From: DAOTWA01 sp963702935
GTDB lineage: Bacteria; Chloroflexota; Anaerolineae; Anaerolineales; Anaerolineaceae
Assembly: GCA_963702935.1 (NCBI GenBank)
Contig: OY969772.1
Coordinates: 1,302,001-1,366,000, forward strand
Direction: 5' to 3'
DNA: 64,000 nt
Part shown: positions 62,187 through 64,000 of the stretch, one piece after another
Layout of the letters: each line of letters starts with the position of its first letter
Numbering within the stretch: the stretch's first letter is position 1
Position numbers and translations under genes: made by a program
Notes under the pieces: model-generated
Told to the model about the DNA's origin: nothing
Seen by the model: only the letters and a program-made list of their open reading frames with translations
The model's database searches: none

Positions 62187-62220
62187 TTGGAGGGGGTAGA
62201 TTTACCCCCTCCAACTTTTA
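62187..62220 (+). terminator. Hairpin between S and T genes (attenuator or partial terminator)
   Basis: Perfect 12-bp stem TTGGAGGGGGTA (62187-62198) with its complement (62203-62214), 4-base loop, then CTTTTAG. With EcfT 33 bases further on, it may let S be made in excess over T and A. Confidence 0.75.
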
Positions 62221-62252
62221 GATGACTAATCCCTGTTTCAAGGATATTTCTG

Positions 62253-63110
62253 ATGAACAAGACATTACTGGGTTATGTCCCGGACCAGTCGCCCATTTAT
62301 AACATTCATCCTTTCGTCAAGCTCTTTTTCATGCTGGTTGTCAGCCTGTTTCCCCTCTTTATTAACGCGCCTGAATGGAATATCGCCATTATGCTGGCCA
62401 TTGTTTTGCTTATGTGGTATAGCCGCGTTAACATGAGCACGCTGAAGATTTACGTGCCCGTGGCAATCTCCATGGGGACGATTATCCTGATCTCTTATAC
62501 CGTCCTGGGAGGGTATCATCCCGAGTACCGTCTTCTGGTGCAATTCATCGGCGTCCACATTTACTGGGAGCGCATCCGCGACGCCATCGTGGTGTACTTT
62601 CGCATCCTGCCCATGATCTTCACCATGGTGTTCTTCCTGAGCACTTCCCGCGAGCGAGACGTGATTGTGGCCATGCGCTTTATCCGCGTGCCCTTCGTGG
62701 TGACTTACGTGTTCGCCATGGCGCTGCGCTCGGCCGGCATGGTGTTGGAAGATTTCTTCATCGTCCGCCAGGCGGAGCAGGCGCGCGGTTTCGACCCGAC
62801 CGGTAAATCGCTGGCTTATAAGATCCGCAAATACATCATGTACATGATCCCCTTGTTCGCCCTCTCCCTGCGCCGCTCGGAGGAATTTACCAATGCGCTG
62901 ATCGCGCGCGGCTATGCCTTTACCGGCGAGGCCGCCAAGGTAAAGCGGGCTGATTATGTCCTCACCCATTATTCCTTCAAGCCGCTGGATGGAGCCATTA
63001 CGGCCGCCATTTCCGCCTTATTCGTGGCCATCCTGGTGGTGCATTTTGGATACGGTTACCTGGGGGTAGACACTTCTATCCTCATCCATTGGCTGCAAGG
63101 CGTATTGTAA
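62253..63110 (+). CDS. ecfT: ECF transporter transmembrane (T) component
   Basis: 285 residues, about five to six membrane helices, and the two EcfT coupling-helix signatures AEQARGFDP and ALIARGYAF, which dock on the two ATPases. Start ATG 62253 (a GGATATTTCTG region, no strong SD). Upstream of the ATPase gene by 17 bases. Confidence 0.93.
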   Translation: MNKTLLGYVPDQSPIYNIHPFVKLFFMLVVSLFPLFINAPEWNIAIMLAIVLLMWYSRVNMSTLKIYVPVAISMGTIILISYTVLGGYHPEYRLLVQFIGVHIYWERIRDAIVVYFRILPMIFTMVFFLSTSRERDVIVAMRFIRVPFVVTYVFAMALRSAGMVLEDFFIVRQAEQARGFDPTGKSLAYKIRKYIMYMIPLFALSLRRSEEFTNALIARGYAFTGEAAKVKRADYVLTHYSFKPLDGAITAAISALFVAILVVHFGYGYLGVDTSILIHWLQGVL

Positions 63111-63127
63111 GCAGAAGGGAAGACCAC

Positions 63128-63994
63128 GTGAACCCAATCATTGAACTTTCCGACTATTCCTGGCGCTACCTGGATTCGGAAAACTTTGCGGTACAGAACG
63201 TCAATTTGACCTTTGAAGAAGGCAAGTTCTTCGGCATCATCGGCCAGAATGGGGCGGGCAAGACCACCCTGGCTTATTCCATCGATGGGCTGATTCCCGG
63301 CCAGTACCACGGCATCAAGCACGGCTCTGTGAAGGTGCTGGGCAAGGAAGTGGAAGAGTACGAGAAAGGCTCCTTACAGCGCATGATCGGCATGGTCTTC
63401 GCCGACCCCGAAGCCCAGTTCACCGCCATGACGGTGGAAGACGAGCTGGTGTTCGGTATGGAGAACCTGGGCATGTCCATCCCAGAGATCCGCGAGCGCC
63501 TGGAATGGGTCACGGATTTGACGAACATGCAACCGCTGATGGAAAAGCCGCCCTACGAGCTTTCGGGCGGGCAAAAACAACGCGTGGCCCTGGCGGCCGT
63601 GCTGGCCATGACCCCCCGGGTGATGATCCTCGACGAGCCCACCTCCATGCTGGACCCCATCAGCCGCAAGCGCGTGTTCGACGTGCTGGCCCGCCTGAAG
63701 AAAGAAAGGAGCATGACTGTCATCGTCATCGAGCACAGTCTGGAGAATCTCATTCCCCTCGCCGATGAGATGATCTTGATGGCGCACGCCAACATGCTGC
63801 TGAAAGACGAGACCCACGCCTTCTTCCAGAAAATGGACTTCCTGCTGGAGAACGGCGTCTACCCCCCGGAGACCTTGCTGTTCTTCCACCGGCTGCAGCA
63901 GGCCGGGAGTTACCGTGGAGAAATTCCCATCACCAATGACGAAGCCGTTCTCAGGCTGCGAGAAGTCTGCAAGCCAGCGAGGATACAGGCATGA
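63128..63994 (+). CDS. ecfA: ECF transporter ATPase
   Basis: 288 residues: Walker A GQNGAGKTT, Q-loop, signature ELSGGQKQR, Walker B RVMILDEPTS and the H-loop IEHSLE, all present. Start GTG 63128 behind AAGGGAAG; an upstream TTG (63089) would overlap ecfT and has no SD. It ends in an ATGA overlap with the next gene, so the ATPases are probably a coupled pair. Confidence 0.94.
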   Translation: MNPIIELSDYSWRYLDSENFAVQNVNLTFEEGKFFGIIGQNGAGKTTLAYSIDGLIPGQYHGIKHGSVKVLGKEVEEYEKGSLQRMIGMVFADPEAQFTAMTVEDELVFGMENLGMSIPEIRERLEWVTDLTNMQPLMEKPPYELSGGQKQRVALAAVLAMTPRVMILDEPTSMLDPISRKRVFDVLARLKKERSMTVIVIEHSLENLIPLADEMILMAHANMLLKDETHAFFQKMDFLLENGVYPPETLLFFHRLQQAGSYRGEIPITNDEAVLRLREVCKPARIQA

Positions 63995-64000
63995 GCGCAT
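63991..64000 (+). CDS. Partial gene start, probably a second ECF ATPase
   Basis: ATG 63991 overlaps the ecfA stop codon (ATGA); only Met-Ser-Ala is inside the window. ECF modules usually have two ATPase genes in a row, so EcfA2 is expected, but this is inferred from context only. Confidence 0.4.

Overview
The window looks like a piece of a GC-rich bacterial chromosome, probably from Chloroflexota (an Anaerolineae-like lineage). This is inferred from the gene mix and style, not from a marker gene: a membrane-anchored SurA/PpiC foldase with a TPT-rich linker, ClpC, SpoVS, an S53 kumamolisin, LarA- and DUF362-type proteins, lipoproteins with Ser/Thr/Pro-rich stalks, frequent TTG starts behind good Shine-Dalgarno (SD) sites, and very many intergenic repeats. 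No rRNA, tRNA or CRISPR array was recognised.

Layout. 0-9 kb: HTH regulator, radA, foldase, a GT-C glycosyltransferase, clpC, thioesterase. 9-18.8 kb: Rrf2 regulator, a frameshifted small gene, a CcmC-like membrane protein, MFS transporter, hutI, HD hydrolase, response regulator, inositol-phosphatase family enzyme, a CcrM-like DNA methyltransferase, pepF. 19-25 kb: a 1168-residue PAS/GAF/GGDEF protein, ssb, a frameshifted deoxynucleoside kinase, a nucleotidyltransferase. 25.1-25.5 kb: a cluster of DnaA boxes with an AT-rich stretch, followed by spoVS behind a tandemly duplicated start region. 26-33 kb: a DsbA-deoxynucleoside kinase fusion, a larA-like gene, an ICMT-family protein, DUF1801 and a secreted kumamolisin.

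33.8-38.6 kb is a clearly AT-richer island on the minus strand: a proteasome-fold Thr-hydrolase paired with a Panacea-like winged-helix protein, then a BcgI-like restriction-modification operon (XRE regulator, nuclease-methyltransferase, specificity subunit). An AAA/ABC-type ATPase and DUF488 follow, flanked by copies of an inverted-repeat element. This is the best candidate for an undescribed system.

40.7-51 kb: DinB, two envelope-glycan glycosyltransferases, an ECF sigma/anti-sigma pair with a very large extracytoplasmic sensor, and a PQQ-propeller lipoprotein apparently driven by a promoter inside a MITE-like element. 51.7-56.9 kb: five minus-strand genes in two transcription blocks (two signal-less HtrA-like proteases and a LuxR protein with a degenerate receiver; a Tat-type DUF362 protein and a NapH/NapG-like ferredoxin). 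57-61 kb: cytochrome c, malic enzyme, YceI lipoprotein, DegV and an M20 peptidase remnant. 61.5 kb to the end: an ECF vitamin/metabolite transporter (S, T, A and the start of another gene).

Two window-wide patterns stand out. First, six genes are each interrupted by a frame change of the same sign (equivalent to one extra base). Second, at least seven different repeat families fill the intergenic spaces.
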